From Opitutia bacterium (lineage in GTDB: Bacteria > Verrucomicrobiota > Verrucomicrobiia > Opitutales > T3Sed10-336), in NCBI GenBank assembly GCA_003558065.1, contig PWMU01000179.1, forward strand, positions 1 through 64,000: a DNA stretch of 64,000 nucleotides. Direction: 5' to 3'. The position numbers and the translations under genes were made by a program. The notes below the pieces were generated by a model. It searched no databases, was not told the DNA's origin, and worked only from the letters and a program-made list of their open reading frames with translations. Each line of letters begins with the position of its first letter. Position 1 is the stretch's first letter. Positions 63,360-64,000 of the stretch are shown here, piece after piece.

Positions 63360-64000
63360 TTCAAAACCTGCACCCAACGATGACAGTGGAATCGAGCGAC
63401 CGGAAGTTTTCCCGGAATCAGCCCCGTCCCGCCGAAACCAAGCCGCTGCCGCCGGCGATCGCGGCGGAAAACCTGTCGGCCTCCTACGGCGGCCCTCCCG
63501 TTCTCCACCGATTCAATCTGACCCTTCCGCAGGGAGAGCTCGTGGCGTTGATCGGTCCCAATGGAGCGGGCAAGTCGACCTTCTTCAAACTGCTGAGCGG
63601 CGTTATGCGTCCGACGGAAGGAAGTATTTCCGTATTCGGAAAACAGGTACGCGACCAGCGGCGCCGCAGCACGGTCGCCTACGTTCCCCAGGAGGAGCAG
63701 ATCGACTGGGATTTTCCGATCTCGGTCTGGGACGTGGTTCTGGCCGGACGCTTCGGGCGGATCCGCGAGGAAGGATTTCCGCGGCGCCTGGCCCCGCCGT
63801 GGTTTTCATCATCCCTTCACCACGATGCGGCGCACGAGGCGCTCTCGGCGGTCGAGATGCTCAAGCTCGCTTCGCGCCCGATCGCCGCGCTTTCCGGTGG
63901 ACAGAAAAAGAGGGTTTTCCTCGCCCGCGCGCTGGCCCAGGAAGCCCGGATGCTCCTGCTTGACGAACCGCTGGCGGGGGTTGACGGGCGCTCGGCGGAA
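63356..64000 (+). CDS. Metal ABC transporter ATPase, cut by window edge
   Basis: 215 codons are visible before the window ends. It starts with ATG inside the ATGA overlap with the binding-protein gene. Walker A is GPNGAGKST (from about residue 77), the signature LSGGQKKRV and Walker B MLLLDEPLAG. A ~40-residue linker at the N-terminus (rich in Pro and Ala) precedes the ATPase core, longer than usual. A segment between Q-loop and signature (RREEGFPRRLAPPWF-like) is also typical of the manganese/zinc ABC ATPases. It powers the import system whose permease should lie just beyond 64000. Confidence 0.88.
   Translation, partial: MIQNLHPTMTVESSDRKFSRNQPRPAETKPLPPAIAAENLSASYGGPPVLHRFNLTLPQGELVALIGPNGAGKSTFFKLLSGVMRPTEGSISVFGKQVRDQRRRSTVAYVPQEEQIDWDFPISVWDVVLAGRFGRIREEGFPRRLAPPWFSSSLHHDAAHEALSAVEMLKLASRPIAALSGGQKKRVFLARALAQEARMLLLDEPLAGVDGRSAE

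Noticed and set aside
1-64000. tRNA genes in the gaps
   Set aside because: I looked for the T-arm pattern GGTTCRANYC and cloverleaf-like pairing in all gaps over 70 bp and found none by eye; a dedicated tRNA scan would be decisive.

Overview
The window is gene-dense, GC-rich bacterial chromosome (roughly 60% GC by eye) with mostly short intergenic gaps and no tRNA, rRNA, phage, transposase or CRISPR that I could find. Gene content points to the PVC superphylum, most likely Verrucomicrobiota (Opitutae-like). The main clues are a transcription factor of the GreA/B family behind a ~450-residue N-terminal extension, a V/A-type ATPase cluster, a Gram-negative S55 (SpoIVB-like) peptidase next to a secreted beta-propeller protein, and an ArsR-methyltransferase fusion. 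This placement is inference; no rRNA is present to confirm it.

Layout. 1-3678 (minus): end of a V/A-type ATPase operon (H-like, I, K, E, partial C); subunit K keeps the residues expected of a Na+-binding rotor. 4131-6658 (plus): PQQ-type sugar dehydrogenase and a C-terminal processing protease. 6672-9571 (minus): ABC exporter plus HlyD-type adaptor. 9682-12048 (plus): rpe and glutamine-dependent nadE. 12156-16660 (minus): LolD/LolC-E-like lipoprotein export genes, lysS, and an unnamed protein with the motifs of a protein-kinase-like fold. 16757-19519 (plus): lipB, lipA and an Rnl3/Pab1020-family RNA ligase. 19510-20085 (minus): an RNA-free RNase P (HARP) homologue whose 3' end overlaps the RNA ligase. 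20131-26434 (minus): a signalling operon with a GspE/PilB ATPase in the middle. 26521-30635: HTH-metallo-beta-lactamase fusion, pyrE, hrpB. 30898-43573 (all minus): aspS, propeller protein, S55 peptidase, gpmI, CHASE2 adenylate cyclase, dodecin, CorC/HlyC-type membrane protein, hisC. 43907-47126 (plus): O-antigen ligase-like protein, RmlD-like reductase, lipoate/octanoyl transferase-like protein. 47130-49155 (minus): two RNA methyltransferases. 49258-57911: FAD oxidoreductase, MFS transporter, rsmB, GreA-like factor, ArsR-methyltransferase, Tat-exported phosphoesterase, DUF2062 protein. 57924-62281 (minus): M16 peptidase and GHMP kinase. 62409-64000 (plus): start of a Mn/Fe-type ABC import operon that runs off the window.

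The most interesting items are the HARP/RNA-ligase pair, the uncharacterised kinase-fold protein beside lysS, the orphan secretion-type ATPase inside a two-component operon, and five intergenic arrays of degenerate 7-bp repeats, most of them placed directly after stop codons. The rest is mainly housekeeping: lipoylation (lipA, lipB, lplA-like), RNA modification (rsmB, RlmD/RumA-like, SpoU), aminoacyl-tRNA synthesis (lysS, aspS) and cell-envelope functions.
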